Origin: Deltaproteobacteria bacterium
Lineage (GTDB): Bacteria; Desulfobacterota; Desulfobulbia; Desulfobulbales; Desulfocapsaceae
Direction: 5' to 3'
NCBI GenBank assembly: GCA_002747825.1
Contig: PDQQ01000014.1
Coordinates: 1 to 64,000, forward strand
DNA: 64,000 nt
Shown here: in pieces, positions 52,845 to 62,079 of the stretch
Layout: every line of letters starts with the position of its first letter
Position numbering within the stretch: the stretch's first letter is position 1
Made by a program: the position numbers and the translations under genes
The notes under the pieces: generated by a model
Seen by the model: the letters and a program-made list of their open reading frames with translations, nothing else
The model's database searches: none
What the model was told of the DNA's origin: nothing

Positions 52845-53816
52845 ATGAAAACAGAACGAAAAAGGGTTCTTGTAACGGGCGGGGCCGGTTTTCTGGGTTC
52901 CCATTTATGCAAAAGGCTCCTGGACGAATCCTGCGAGGTTCTCTGCCTGGATAATTACTTTACCGGCAGTAAAGCAAACATAGTCTCTCTGATACCCAAC
53001 CCCTACTTTGAGATGGTCCGGCACGACATAACCTTTCCCCTGTATCTTGAAATAGACGAAATTTATAACCTTGCTTGCCCGGCATCGCCTATTCATTATC
53101 AGCATGACCCGGTCCAGACCTTAAAAACAAGTGTGCATGGTGCCATAAATATGCTGGGCCTGGCAAAACGGGTTAAGGCCAAGATCTTCCAAGCCTCAAC
53201 CAGTGAAGTCTATGGAGATCCCAGCATCCACCCGCAACCTGAGCGCTACTGGGGAAATGTCAATCCGATCGGTGTGCGTTCCTGCTACGATGAAGGAAAA
53301 CGCTGTGCCGAAACCCTGTTTTTTGACTACCATAGACAGCACAAGGTCAATATCCGGGTTGGCCGACTGTTCAACACCTATGGTCCGAATATGCACCCCA
53401 ACGATGGCAGGGTGGTCTCAAATTTCATTATTCAGGCCCTGCAAAATCGTGACATCACTATTTACGGTGACGGTCAGCAAACCCGCTCTTTTTGCTATGT
53501 TGATGACCTCATCGAACTCATGGTACGTTTTATGTCAGCCGATGACAGCTTTACCGGACCAATGAACATGGGCAATCCTGGTGAATTCACGATAAAGGAA
53601 CTTGCCGAAATAGTTATTGATATGACCCGCTCTTCCTCTCAACTCTCGTTTGTAGAACTGCCCCAGGATGACCCCAAACAGCGCCAGCCAGACATCACTC
53701 TGGCAAAAGAAAAACTTGGCTGGACGCCGAAAGTGAAGCTTGAAGAGGGGCTGGTAAAGACCATAGATTATTTTGACACCTTGCTCAGCAAACAAAATGA
53801 ACATAATACCCGATAA
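52845..53816 (+). CDS. UDP-glucuronate decarboxylase (UDP-xylose synthase)
   Basis: Converts UDP-glucuronate to UDP-xylose; extended SDR, 323 residues. It shows [18 protein letters not shown], the strongly conserved [21 protein letters not shown] near residue 80, STSEVYGDP, and the catalytic Tyr-Lys in [33 protein letters not shown] and [16 protein letters not shown] also match the UXS family. The track start is a TTG 18 codons upstream; the ATG before KTERKRVLV is chosen. It opens a surface-glycan cluster. Confidence 0.9.
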   Translation: MKTERKRVLVTGGAGFLGSHLCKRLLDESCEVLCLDNYFTGSKANIVSLIPNPYFEMVRHDITFPLYLEIDEIYNLACPASPIHYQHDPVQTLKTSVHGAINMLGLAKRVKAKIFQASTSEVYGDPSIHPQPERYWGNVNPIGVRSCYDEGKRCAETLFFDYHRQHKVNIRVGRLFNTYGPNMHPNDGRVVSNFIIQALQNRDITIYGDGQQTRSFCYVDDLIELMVRFMSADDSFTGPMNMGNPGEFTIKELAEIVIDMTRSSSQLSFVELPQDDPKQRQPDITLAKEKLGWTPKVKLEEGLVKTIDYFDTLLSKQNEHNTR

Positions 53817-53946
53817 TCCAATACCTTCTCGACAGACAACAGCTCTGTAGCGGTAGACGTTTGCCCTCTGTTACAATCTGGTCTGCGGAGTGTTGTTTTT
53901 ACCTTGGGCATGAGCAGAAGAATCTTTTGCCCCGAGCACGAAAGAT

Positions 53947-55581
53947 ATGAAACGATACAGTCCCGACACAAACAACTCCTATGATCTGCTTATTGTCGGC
54001 GGTGGCATCTATGGTGCTGCTATGGCCTACACGGCCATATTAAACGGGTTGCGGACACTGCTGGTTGAACAAGATGACTTTGGCCAACACACCTCGGCCA
54101 AATCGCAAAAGGTGCTGCATGGCGGTCTGCGCTATCTGCAAACCCTTGATATAAGACGTGTCATGGAATCGATACGCGAACGGCAACGCTTCTATCATCT
54201 CTTTCCGCACCAGGCACAACCCCTCCCTTGTATACTACCAACACAGGGCTATGCCACAAAGGGAAACGAGGCCTTTTACCTGGCTTTTCGGATCTACAGG
54301 CTCCTTGAGAGGCTGGTATGCAAAAAGAAACTCGACGCAAACCGCGACAAACGCCCCAGACTGCTCTCAAGAGACGAGGTCTGTCAGCGCTTTCCCCATA
54401 TGCAAAACAGAAAATTTCGTGGTGGAGCCCTCTGGTATGATGGCATCTGCCTTGAACCAGAACGGGTTATTCTCGGCCTTATTGGCGGAGCCATGCGACT
54501 GGGCTGCGATGCGGCCAACTATATGAAGGCTGGGCCTATCAAACGTCTGGCAACAGACACACTTTCGGTGCAACTGCAGGACACACAGACAAACACCGTC
54601 CATAGTGTGAGCTGCAAAAAGATTGCCCTGTGCACCGGGCCCTGGTTCCAGGAAAGGATGCTCGAGGCCCCTCTTCCCAAGGCCCTTGCAGAGCTCAACC
54701 TCATTCGAGGAATGAACCTCGTCGTCCCTGCCCTGTTTGACTCTGCAACCTCTTTTGCCACAAAGGCCGTGAGCCAGGCCGGCTCCAGATTTCTTTTCAC
54801 TGTGCCCTGGAAAACATATTCCATTGAGGGTACAGATTGGCAGGAGTGTCACTCGCGAGAGGAACTCAAAGAAGGAATCGAACAAACCACCGAGGAATTT
54901 CATCACCTGACCTGCGGAATCCTTGGTTTTTCGGGGACAGACATTCCGGTACTCTCAAGGCATATTGGCCTTGTTCCGGGCTGTAAAAAGGGCAAAGAAG
55001 AGGCGGCCGAACAGATTTTATCTCACTACAGGCTTGTTGATCTTGAGGGGAGAAAATCCGGAGACATTCTGCAGGTGCTGGGGGTAAAATTCACCACCGC
55101 CTTTGATGTCGTCCTCAAGGCCCTGCAAAGACTCTTTCCAAAACAAAAGATACAGGATATTCTCGCGTACGATAACCTTCCCCAGGGCAGTCCGGCACAA
55201 GAGGCTTTGAGCGTTCTCTCCATATATCAACAACGCTATACGGGAATTCTTGATCCCGGGCAATGCCAGACACTTTTCCGTCTCTTTGGAATAGACAGCC
55301 CGGCCATCATCAAAAAAGAGTTTATCTCCGTCGTGGAACATCGGCAACCGGTTTCAACAGAGCTCTTTTACAGAGGTCTGGCAAACCACTGCATAGAAAA
55401 AGAGATGGTCTTCCATCTTGATGATCTGATCTATCGCAGGATTTTTCCAGACCTGCCGGGACTGCCCGACAAAGAGATAATCGACATTCTCGCCGATGTA
55501 TTACGCGAAAAACTCGGCTGGACGCAGGAAAAGAGATCCGAAGAGATACAATCCCTGAAACAGAGGCAACAGAATCAATGA
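53947..55581 (+). CDS. GlpD-like FAD-dependent oxidoreductase
   Basis: A 544-residue flavoprotein with the glycerol-3-phosphate dehydrogenase fold. It shows LLIVGGGIYGAAMA at the N-terminus, then VEQDDFGQHTSAKSQKVLHGGLRYLQ, where GlpD has DFASGTSSRSSKLIHGGLRYL. The middle (PCILPTQGY, GGALWYDGICLEPERV) and IALCTGPWF follow GlpD at a distance. Its stop overlaps the start of galE, so it belongs to the glycan cluster rather than to glycerol catabolism. It may oxidise a glycerol-phosphate or sugar-alcohol group on a lipid or glycan; this is inference. Confidence 0.75.
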   Translation: MKRYSPDTNNSYDLLIVGGGIYGAAMAYTAILNGLRTLLVEQDDFGQHTSAKSQKVLHGGLRYLQTLDIRRVMESIRERQRFYHLFPHQAQPLPCILPTQGYATKGNEAFYLAFRIYRLLERLVCKKKLDANRDKRPRLLSRDEVCQRFPHMQNRKFRGGALWYDGICLEPERVILGLIGGAMRLGCDAANYMKAGPIKRLATDTLSVQLQDTQTNTVHSVSCKKIALCTGPWFQERMLEAPLPKALAELNLIRGMNLVVPALFDSATSFATKAVSQAGSRFLFTVPWKTYSIEGTDWQECHSREELKEGIEQTTEEFHHLTCGILGFSGTDIPVLSRHIGLVPGCKKGKEEAAEQILSHYRLVDLEGRKSGDILQVLGVKFTTAFDVVLKALQRLFPKQKIQDILAYDNLPQGSPAQEALSVLSIYQQRYTGILDPGQCQTLFRLFGIDSPAIIKKEFISVVEHRQPVSTELFYRGLANHCIEKEMVFHLDDLIYRRIFPDLPGLPDKEIIDILADVLREKLGWTQEKRSEEIQSLKQRQQNQ

Positions 55582-56570
55582 AAGAGATACTGATAGCTGG
55601 CGGTGCCGGATATATTGGCTCCCATATGTGCAAATACCTGGCCCAGCACAACATGCGCCCTGTGGTGGTGGACAACCTGAGTTCAGGCCACAGAGAGGCC
55701 GTCCAGTGGGGCCCGTTCTACGAGGGGGATATAGCAGATGCCGATCTGTTGAGAAAGGTCTTTACCCAACATAACATCGAAGCGGTGATGCATTTTGCCG
55801 CCTTTTGCTATGTCGGAGAATCCGTTGAAAAACCGCTCAAGTATTACCAAAACAACATCGCCGCAACCCTAACCCTGCTCTCGGAGATGCTGGCGCACGA
55901 TGTTTTCAAGTTTATCTTCTCCTCCACCTGTGCCACCTACGGAGAACCGGCAACCCTGCCTATTCTGGAAGATTTTCCGCAGCAGCCGATCAATCCCTAT
56001 GGCCGATCAAAACAGATGATGGAACAGATCCTCGACGACCTGGATCGAGGGCAGCAAATGAAGGCGGTTTGCCTTCGCTACTTCAACGCGGCCGGAGCCG
56101 ATCCCGAGGGCCAAATTGGAGAGGACCACAGGCCGGAGACACATCTCATCCCTCTGGTCTTACAAACAGCTCTCGGACAGAGAGAGGAAATTACCATTTT
56201 CGGCGATGATTACCCCACAGATGACGGGACCTGCGTTCGCGATTACATCCATGTGGTCGATCTTGCCCAGGCGCATTATCTGTCACTGCTCCACCTCCTC
56301 GACGGTGGACAGAGCCGAAAATACAACCTTGGCAATGGCAATGGCTACTCGATCCTCGAGGTCATTGACGCGACAAGATCGGTTACTGGAGCTGCAATTC
56401 CGCTGCGTTACGGAGAGCGCCGCCCCGGTGATCCCGCAGCCCTGGTTGGCTCATCAGCGCTGATCACAGAAGAGCTCAACTGGCAGCCACAGCACCACCG
56501 TCTTGAAGAGATTATACAGACGGCCTGGCGCTGGCATAAAGAGAATCCGGACGGATTCAAGGAAGATTAG
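55578..56570 (+). CDS. galE: UDP-glucose 4-epimerase
   Basis: Interconverts UDP-glucose and UDP-galactose with bound NAD. The 330-residue protein has AGGAGYIGSHMCKYL at the start, FAAFCYVGESVEKPLKYYQNN near residue 75, SSTCATYGEP and the catalytic Tyr-Lys in NPYGRSKQMMEQ. DDGTCVRDYIHVVDLAQAH and YNLGNGNGYSILEVI confirm the GalE group. The start codon overlaps the stop of the flavoprotein gene (ATGA), and the next gene's ATG follows its stop with no gap. Confidence 0.92.
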   Translation: MKEILIAGGAGYIGSHMCKYLAQHNMRPVVVDNLSSGHREAVQWGPFYEGDIADADLLRKVFTQHNIEAVMHFAAFCYVGESVEKPLKYYQNNIAATLTLLSEMLAHDVFKFIFSSTCATYGEPATLPILEDFPQQPINPYGRSKQMMEQILDDLDRGQQMKAVCLRYFNAAGADPEGQIGEDHRPETHLIPLVLQTALGQREEITIFGDDYPTDDGTCVRDYIHVVDLAQAHYLSLLHLLDGGQSRKYNLGNGNGYSILEVIDATRSVTGAAIPLRYGERRPGDPAALVGSSALITEELNWQPQHHRLEEIIQTAWRWHKENPDGFKED

Positions 56571-57800
56571 ATGCAATCAACGACCAACGGCGAAAAATTA
56601 AAGGTTCTTGTCCTGGCCCCCCATCCTTTTTTTATCAACAGGGGCACGCCGATCGACGTTCTTCTTGTCGTCAGGGCCCTTTCAGAGCGGGGTGACACCG
56701 ATGTCGATATGCTTGTCTACCCGGAAGGAGAAGATGTTGATCTGCCTCGAGTGCGGATCAACAGGGTGCCATTCTGTGGCTATATAAAGAATGTTCGTCC
56801 TGGATTTTCGTTGAAAAAGCTCTATATAGACTTCTTTATGCTCTTTTCCACCTGGAAGCGGGTGCATCAAAAACGCTACAGCCTGCTGCACGCGGGCGAA
56901 GAGTCTGTGTTTATCGCCATGCTGATGAAATGGATATACGGCATTCCCTATATCTACGACATTGACTCTTCGATTGCCCAGCAACTTGTTGAAAAGAATC
57001 AACGCTTGAAACCCCTTGCGCAGTTGTTCAACTGGTTCGAAAAAAAGGCGATGTCAAAGGCGCTGGCCTGCGCTCCGGTCTGCCATGCCTTAAGAGAGTT
57101 ATGCGAAAAGAACAAGGCGGCAAAGATTGTCACCCTCCACGATATCAGCCAGCTTCGCAATCCAGACCTGCAGCCAACCGGTCTTCTGCGCAAAGAGATA
57201 CAAAAAGAAGACCTGGCGGAAGAGAGTATTATCCTCCTCTACTGCGGGAATCTGGAGAGATACCAGGGGATCGATCTTCTCGTGGAAAGTCTGCCCCATG
57301 CCATCTCCCAAGAGGCCAATATTGAACTGGTCATCATCGGTGGTGTTCAAGAAGATATTGAACGCTACAGGACAAAGGCAGAGGGGCTTGGGGTGGCCAG
57401 TAACATCCATTTTCTCGGGCCCCGGCCCTTTGAGCAGCTTGACAGCTATCTTGTTGAGGCCGATATCCTTGTGGCACCCAGGATCAAAGGCGTCAATACC
57501 CCGATGAAGATTTTTCCCTATCTGCACTCCGGAAAACCGGTTCTCCTGACAAAACTCTATACCCACACCCAAATCGTAACCGACCGGGAGGCCTTTCTCG
57601 CAGAACCGGATGCAAAGAGTTTTGGCGCAGCCATCCTGCAGCTGGCAAAGGACCCCGACCTGCGAAACGCCCTTGGCGCCCGGGGGCGGAGCTTTGTCGA
57701 AAAGGACCATGTATATTCCGCACATAAAAAGAGGGTTGACAAACTCTACAACTGGGTGAAGATGCATCTGTACCCGAAAACCTCTGAACCAGAAGAATAA
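56571..57800 (+). CDS. Glycosyltransferase, GT4 (GT-B fold) type
   Basis: A 409-residue retaining glycosyltransferase. The N-terminal domain opens with VLVLAPHPFFINRGTPIDVLL, typical of GT4 acceptor domains. The C-terminal nucleotide-sugar domain has LLYCGNLERYQGIDLLVESL near residue 225 and the donor-binding region VAPRIKGVNTPMKIFPYLHSGKPV near 300. No membrane span is clear, but a basic and hydrophobic patch (LKKLYIDFFMLFSTWKR) suggests peripheral membrane contact. Donor could be UDP-galactose or UDP-xylose made by its neighbours. Confidence 0.85.
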   Translation: MQSTTNGEKLKVLVLAPHPFFINRGTPIDVLLVVRALSERGDTDVDMLVYPEGEDVDLPRVRINRVPFCGYIKNVRPGFSLKKLYIDFFMLFSTWKRVHQKRYSLLHAGEESVFIAMLMKWIYGIPYIYDIDSSIAQQLVEKNQRLKPLAQLFNWFEKKAMSKALACAPVCHALRELCEKNKAAKIVTLHDISQLRNPDLQPTGLLRKEIQKEDLAEESIILLYCGNLERYQGIDLLVESLPHAISQEANIELVIIGGVQEDIERYRTKAEGLGVASNIHFLGPRPFEQLDSYLVEADILVAPRIKGVNTPMKIFPYLHSGKPVLLTKLYTHTQIVTDREAFLAEPDAKSFGAAILQLAKDPDLRNALGARGRSFVEKDHVYSAHKKRVDKLYNWVKMHLYPKTSEPEE

Positions 57801-57867
57801 AACGAACTGTTATCTCTACCATCGGTAAACAGCGCAGTTCAGTCAAAGCCAACAAGATCGCCAGAAT

Positions 57868-58875
57868 ATGCAAAAGACAATACAACCAGGCAGCAAGGTT
57901 CTCGTTACCGGAGCCACCGGATATACGGGAAGAGTTCTCACCCAAAAACTCCTGAAACAGGGCCTCAAGGTACATGCTATTGCCAGGCAGTCCTCCAACC
58001 TGCAGCCACTTGCAGGCCTGGATATTTCCTGGTTTCGGGGCGACGTCTTCGACGAAGAGACGGTACACGCCGCCATGCAGGGAGTAGAATACGTCTTTCA
58101 TGTGGCAGCCGCCTTTCGCGAGCCGCAAAGCACTGAACAGGACTACCGGAACGTTCATCTACTCTCAACACAGCTCATTGTCCAGGAGGCCCAGAAAAAT
58201 CCCGATTTCAAACGCCTGGTTCACGTCTCAACAATGGGCGTACATGGGCATATAGCAGATCCTCCGGGCAGCGAAGAATCAGCCTTTTCACCCGGCGATG
58301 GCTACCAGAGAACCAAGGTCGAGGCCGAAAAATGGCTTGCGGAATTTGCAGCTCCCCAGGGTTTTCCCTACACAATTATTCGTCCGTGTGCCATTTATGG
58401 TCCGGGGGAAAGACGGCTTCTCAAGCTTTTCAAAATGGCTGCAGGACCAGTATTTCCGATCCTTGGCCGCGGAAAATGCTGGTACCATCTCGTGCATGTA
58501 GAAGATCTCACCAACGCCATTATCCTTGCGGCAACGGCAGAGACAGCCCTTGGCCAGGCCTTTATCATTGGGGCAACAGAGCCTATTCAGCTCGAAGAAA
58601 TGGCAACCATCATTGCCAGGGAATATCAGAGCACCCCCAGAATTATCCGCCTGCCCATAGGCCCCTTTTTCCTGCTGGCAGATATCTGCGAAGCCGTCTG
58701 TAAACCCTTTAAAATCGAACCACCGATCTACCGCCGAAGGGTCGCTTTCTACTCAAAAGACCGTCATTTTTCTACACAAAAAATGCAGGAAGTGCTCGGT
58801 TACCAGCCTCTTTGGAACAACCACGACGGCATTGTTGAATCAGCCCGCTGGTACAAGGAAAATCATTGGCTGTAG
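57868..58875 (+). CDS. NAD-dependent epimerase/dehydratase, extended SDR (3-beta-HSD-like)
   Basis: A 335-residue extended SDR protein with VLVTGATGYTGRVLTQKLL, a GDVFDEETVHAAMQGVEYVFHVAA region typical of the 3-beta-hydroxysteroid dehydrogenase and flavonol-reductase-like branch, and the catalytic Tyr-Lys in GYQRTKVEAEKW. VHVEDLTNAIILAA follows. Members act on sugar nucleotides, sterols, hopanoid-type lipids and other ketones, so the substrate is open. The gene lies 67 bases after the GT4 gene and directly before the acyltransferase. Confidence 0.8.
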   Translation: MQKTIQPGSKVLVTGATGYTGRVLTQKLLKQGLKVHAIARQSSNLQPLAGLDISWFRGDVFDEETVHAAMQGVEYVFHVAAAFREPQSTEQDYRNVHLLSTQLIVQEAQKNPDFKRLVHVSTMGVHGHIADPPGSEESAFSPGDGYQRTKVEAEKWLAEFAAPQGFPYTIIRPCAIYGPGERRLLKLFKMAAGPVFPILGRGKCWYHLVHVEDLTNAIILAATAETALGQAFIIGATEPIQLEEMATIIAREYQSTPRIIRLPIGPFFLLADICEAVCKPFKIEPPIYRRRVAFYSKDRHFSTQKMQEVLGYQPLWNNHDGIVESARWYKENHWL

Positions 58876-58887
58876 GAGCAAGAAACG

Positions 58888-59679
58888 ATGAAAGAACAAG
58901 CGAGCGAAAAAAAAGCCAGAGTCGAAAAGCAAAACCTCGCCGAACAGCTGCATAGCGAAGACTCTTCACTTTCCCGTTATCGCAACAAGGTGCTCGGCAA
59001 AAAAGCCAGCCTCGTGCAGCTCCTTGGTTTTGAACTCGGCCAGATCATCTGCTCCAACCTTGGTGGTGGACTCGGTTATCTGCTCAGGAAGCTCAGCTTT
59101 TCGCCATTCTTTCGCTCCTGCGGTACCGGACTGATCCTCGGCAGAGGTATTACCCTACGCACACCAGGCAATATAGACCTGGGTGAGAATGTGGCCATAG
59201 ACGATCAGACCTTGCTTGATGGGGGGACAGGTCCTGAATGCACAATGTCAATAGGCGACCGCAGTCTTATCAGCAAGGGCTGTGTGATTCAGGCCAAAAC
59301 CGGCTTTCTGGTCATCGGAAAGGAATGTGACATAGGCGCCCATGTCATACTCACCAGCACCGGCGGCCTGACACTTGAAGACAACGTTCTCATCGCTGGA
59401 AACTGTTATATTGGAGGTGCCCGCTATAACCTGGATGAGTTGGAACAACCCATTATGCATCAGGGCATCTACTCGAGAGGAGCAATTACCATAGGCAAAA
59501 ACAGCTGGCTTGGGGCCTCGGTGACGATCCTTGATGGCGTGAAAATTGGCAGAGGCTGCGTTATCGGCGCTGGATCCGTGGTCACAAAAGACATCCCGGA
59601 CTATGCAATAGCAGTTGGCAGTCCGGCACGCGTCAGAGGCAGCCGGCTCGAGCAAGAAAGCCGATCACAGGACCAATAA
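58888..59679 (+). CDS. Hexapeptide-repeat acyltransferase (LbH family)
   Basis: A 263-residue protein. After about 75 basic and helical residues it has a left-handed beta-helix of hexapeptide repeats (ILGRGITLRTPGNIDLGENVAIDD, IGDRSLISKGCVIQ, IGKECDIGAHVIL). It ends in the maltose/galactoside acetyltransferase-like tail WLGASVTILDGVKIGRGCVIGAGSVVTKDIPDYAIAVGSPARV. It probably transfers an acetyl or other acyl group to a sugar made by the cluster. The gene begins 12 bases after the SDR stop, behind GGAGCAAGAAACG. Confidence 0.88.
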   Translation: MKEQASEKKARVEKQNLAEQLHSEDSSLSRYRNKVLGKKASLVQLLGFELGQIICSNLGGGLGYLLRKLSFSPFFRSCGTGLILGRGITLRTPGNIDLGENVAIDDQTLLDGGTGPECTMSIGDRSLISKGCVIQAKTGFLVIGKECDIGAHVILTSTGGLTLEDNVLIAGNCYIGGARYNLDELEQPIMHQGIYSRGAITIGKNSWLGASVTILDGVKIGRGCVIGAGSVVTKDIPDYAIAVGSPARVRGSRLEQESRSQDQ

Positions 59680-59700
59680 ACCTGTCACCCGGCACCTCTT

Positions 59701-60663
59701 TTATCGTATACCGGTTTTCTCTCTCTCCCGGGCCATCTGAGTCTTGAGCTCTTCATACTCTCTGACCGAACGACGTATGGAGTTGTCTTGTTCCTGTTTC
59801 ATTCGGGCAATCTTTTCCTTGATCTTCTCTTGTCTGATGGTCAGGGTATTGGCACCAAAAAGGGTTGACGCCAGATATTTGAAGGAAAAGAGCATAAGCT
59901 CCACATCGTCTTCTTTCAGCGTTTGTATGGTCTCTTCATCCAGGACATAGGTATCGAGAAAAGAGCTTTCAAAGATAAATCTTCTAAAGGTGGCAAGATC
60001 GGTCGAGGCCATAAAAAACATACGTTTTGCCTGCTCAGAGAGGGTCGCCTGCAGACCAAAAGACTTGCGCCGCATCACCAGACGCAGCCACTCCTTGTTC
60101 ATCTCATCGCGCACATCAACGCCCTGATCTTTACGCCATTCACCAACGGTCCAGAGCGTATCCTCTTCAAAGCCCTTACAGTGGTCTTCCCGAACAGAGA
60201 AAAAGAACTTCTCTTCCCTTGAAGGGTTCTCGGCACCCGATTCATCATAACTGCCGCCTTCATGGAAATCCGCCATACCAATGGGGTAATAGCGGCAGGC
60301 AGTGGGCCTGTCGGAATAGACGGTACAACCTTCGGGAGTGACAAAGGGACAGCGGTTATCTTCTTTTCGTAATTTTAACATAACACCCGGCATATCGGTC
60401 TTTTCCAGATAGGTGGGCTGGGCGTACCGGTGTAAAAAGTCATGGGCCGGCATATCGAGGCGCTGGGTAAGCTTCAGTATGTCGTAAGGTGTCAGAACAA
60501 TTTTTATTCCGCCACAGCAGGCGGTAAAGCAGGAGACCCCGGGATGACAGCGAAACTTGATCTTGCTGTCCAGCGTCAACTTTTTGGGCTCTATCGAAGA
60601 TGGATTTTTTTCTTTTCCAAAGAGGATATTTGTCTTTGCTTCACCGCACCCTGCTTGATTCAT
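59701..60663 (-). CDS. YkgJ-type cysteine-cluster protein
   Basis: A 320-residue protein of the YkgJ (Fe-S/Zn cysteine cluster) family. The cluster residues are seen in CHPGVSCFTACCGG near residue 40, CPFVTPEGCTVYSDRPTACRYYPIG near 105, and a further Cys in EDHCKGFEED. The C-terminal third is helical and charged with no known motif, ending in a predicted coiled coil (RQEKIKEKIARMKQEQDN). Function is not established in this family. The start at MNQAGCG was chosen over the track start ten codons earlier, but both are possible. Confidence 0.8.
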   Translation of the reverse strand: MNQAGCGEAKTNILFGKEKNPSSIEPKKLTLDSKIKFRCHPGVSCFTACCGGIKIVLTPYDILKLTQRLDMPAHDFLHRYAQPTYLEKTDMPGVMLKLRKEDNRCPFVTPEGCTVYSDRPTACRYYPIGMADFHEGGSYDESGAENPSREEKFFFSVREDHCKGFEEDTLWTVGEWRKDQGVDVRDEMNKEWLRLVMRRKSFGLQATLSEQAKRMFFMASTDLATFRRFIFESSFLDTYVLDEETIQTLKEDDVELMLFSFKYLASTLFGANTLTIRQEKIKEKIARMKQEQDNSIRRSVREYEELKTQMAREREKTGIR

Positions 60664-61008
60664 TCCCGTTACCCCCGCTGCATCAAAAACCATGATAAAA
60701 TTGGAAGAACAACAAATAATAGTATCCCTTCATGTTCTCTTGCCGAACGTCTGCGGGCACTATAATAACAAACCAATAATTTGTGTAGACCTCTTTACGA
60801 AAATCTTTCCTCAAGACCAGCTCATATAAAGTCACAAGAGGCTCTTTCACGACAACTGTAATCGTCTGCCTGTTACAACTGTGTAAAAAAACACTCACAA
60901 ATGTATTGCCCAGGCGTTAATGCTTGCAGTTTTTACTCGTATTGCGTATATCACAGACTGCTCGTTTCGGAATTTCGTACAACAGAAGGGCCTCAAAGGA
61001 CGTGCATA
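60664..61008. other. Divergent intergenic region, no supported gene
   Basis: About 345 AT-rich bases between the YkgJ-type gene (minus) and the small plus-strand gene. Both promoters should lie here. The 71-residue minus ORF and the upstream part of the 99-residue plus ORF lack ribosome sites and coding character. No repeat or strong hairpin was noticed. Confidence 0.4.
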
Positions 61009-61200
61009 ATGATTTTTTACAGTAAGATTGATTTAACCGATGTGAAAACAGTGGTTTACCATCTCCCCGATGGTCCGGTGTTGTCACTTCCCATTGACGG
61101 AGTCGAAGAATACCTTGATTTTGAACTGGAACAAGGCCATTTTTGCGACACCTCCGATATTGATGGCACCCTGCACTTCTTTCCCAAAGGCAATGCCTGA
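61009..61200 (+). CDS. Small acidic protein of 63 residues, unknown
   Basis: An ORF starting at an ATG with AAAGGA eight bases upstream and ending 57 bases before the PHP gene. The predicted protein is acidic and beta-rich (KTVVYHLPDGPVLSLP, YLDFELEQGHFCD) with no signal peptide, no membrane span and no family I recognise. The track begins 36 codons earlier, but that part has no coding character. The ribosome site and the position just upstream of a same-strand gene support it; no homology does. Confidence 0.45.
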   Translation: MIFYSKIDLTDVKTVVYHLPDGPVLSLPIDGVEEYLDFELEQGHFCDTSDIDGTLHFFPKGNA

Positions 61201-61257
61201 TTTACCGGATTTTTCCCCGTTTACTTTCAAAACATCCCCCAAGAGAGAGCCATCTGT

Positions 61258-62079
61258 ATGCAATACAGCGGCCTTGTAGAGCCTTCCGATCTCTTCTCCG
61301 ACCATCATGTGCACACCTTTCTCTGCGGGCATGCCCAGGGCTCGATGGAAGAGTATGTCCTGGAGGCGGTAAAAAAAGGTCTGCGGGTTATCACTTTTTT
61401 GGAACATATGGAAGAAGGGATCGTCAGCCGCTGGCCGTCATGGCTCAGTGAAGAAGATTTCGACTACTATTTTAGCGAAGGCAGACGCCTGCAGCAAAAA
61501 TATGCGGACAAAATCAGGATCAGATTGGGGGTTGAATGTGGTTATAACAGCGACAGCAGGGACAGACTGCGGCAAAGGCTTGCTGCCCGCGAGTGGGATG
61601 AGATAGGGATCTCCTGCCATTTTCTTTTGCTGCCCGGCGAGCGAGAACACATCAACCTGCTCAGTAAAAGGGAGGAAAACCTGCGCAGATTTGCCGGACT
61701 GGATTGTTCAGAGCTTTTCAGAAGGTATATTGCCAACCTCAGCGAAGCCGTTACTTGCCTGAACGGAACCGTCCTCTGCCATCTTGACGCAGCCCTGAGA
61801 TGGGTTCCCGGGCACCGGCTCAACGACCGGCACTACCAGGAAATTGACGACCTGCTCGCCCTGATCTCTGCCCGAGGAATGGCTCTTGAGATCAACACCT
61901 CAGGGATCGCAATCCGCGGCGAACCATTCCCGAACCGACAGATTCTCGGGCTTGCAAAAAAGCACGACCTGCGTTTCGTTCTCAGCTCAGACGCCCATAA
62001 ACCTGAAGATGTTGGCAACCACTTTTCCAGATTTCAGCCAAAAACAGCTTCGCCTAAGACAAAGCGCTGCTCAGGGTAG
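61258..62079 (+). CDS. PHP-domain phosphoesterase, histidinol-phosphatase-like
   Basis: A 273-residue metal-dependent phosphoesterase. The PHP metal ligands are visible in order: SDHHVHTFLCGHAQGS at the N-terminus, FLEHMEEG, LGVECGYN, IGISCHFLLL, LCHLDAALRW, and SSDAHKPEDVG near the C-terminus. The general layout is that of HisK/HisJ-type histidinol-phosphate phosphatase, which would agree with the hisA gene elsewhere in the window, but other PHP substrates are possible. Its 3' end overlaps the convergent oxidoreductase gene by nine bases. Confidence 0.82.
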   Translation: MQYSGLVEPSDLFSDHHVHTFLCGHAQGSMEEYVLEAVKKGLRVITFLEHMEEGIVSRWPSWLSEEDFDYYFSEGRRLQQKYADKIRIRLGVECGYNSDSRDRLRQRLAAREWDEIGISCHFLLLPGEREHINLLSKREENLRRFAGLDCSELFRRYIANLSEAVTCLNGTVLCHLDAALRWVPGHRLNDRHYQEIDDLLALISARGMALEINTSGIAIRGEPFPNRQILGLAKKHDLRFVLSSDAHKPEDVGNHFSRFQPKTASPKTKRCSG

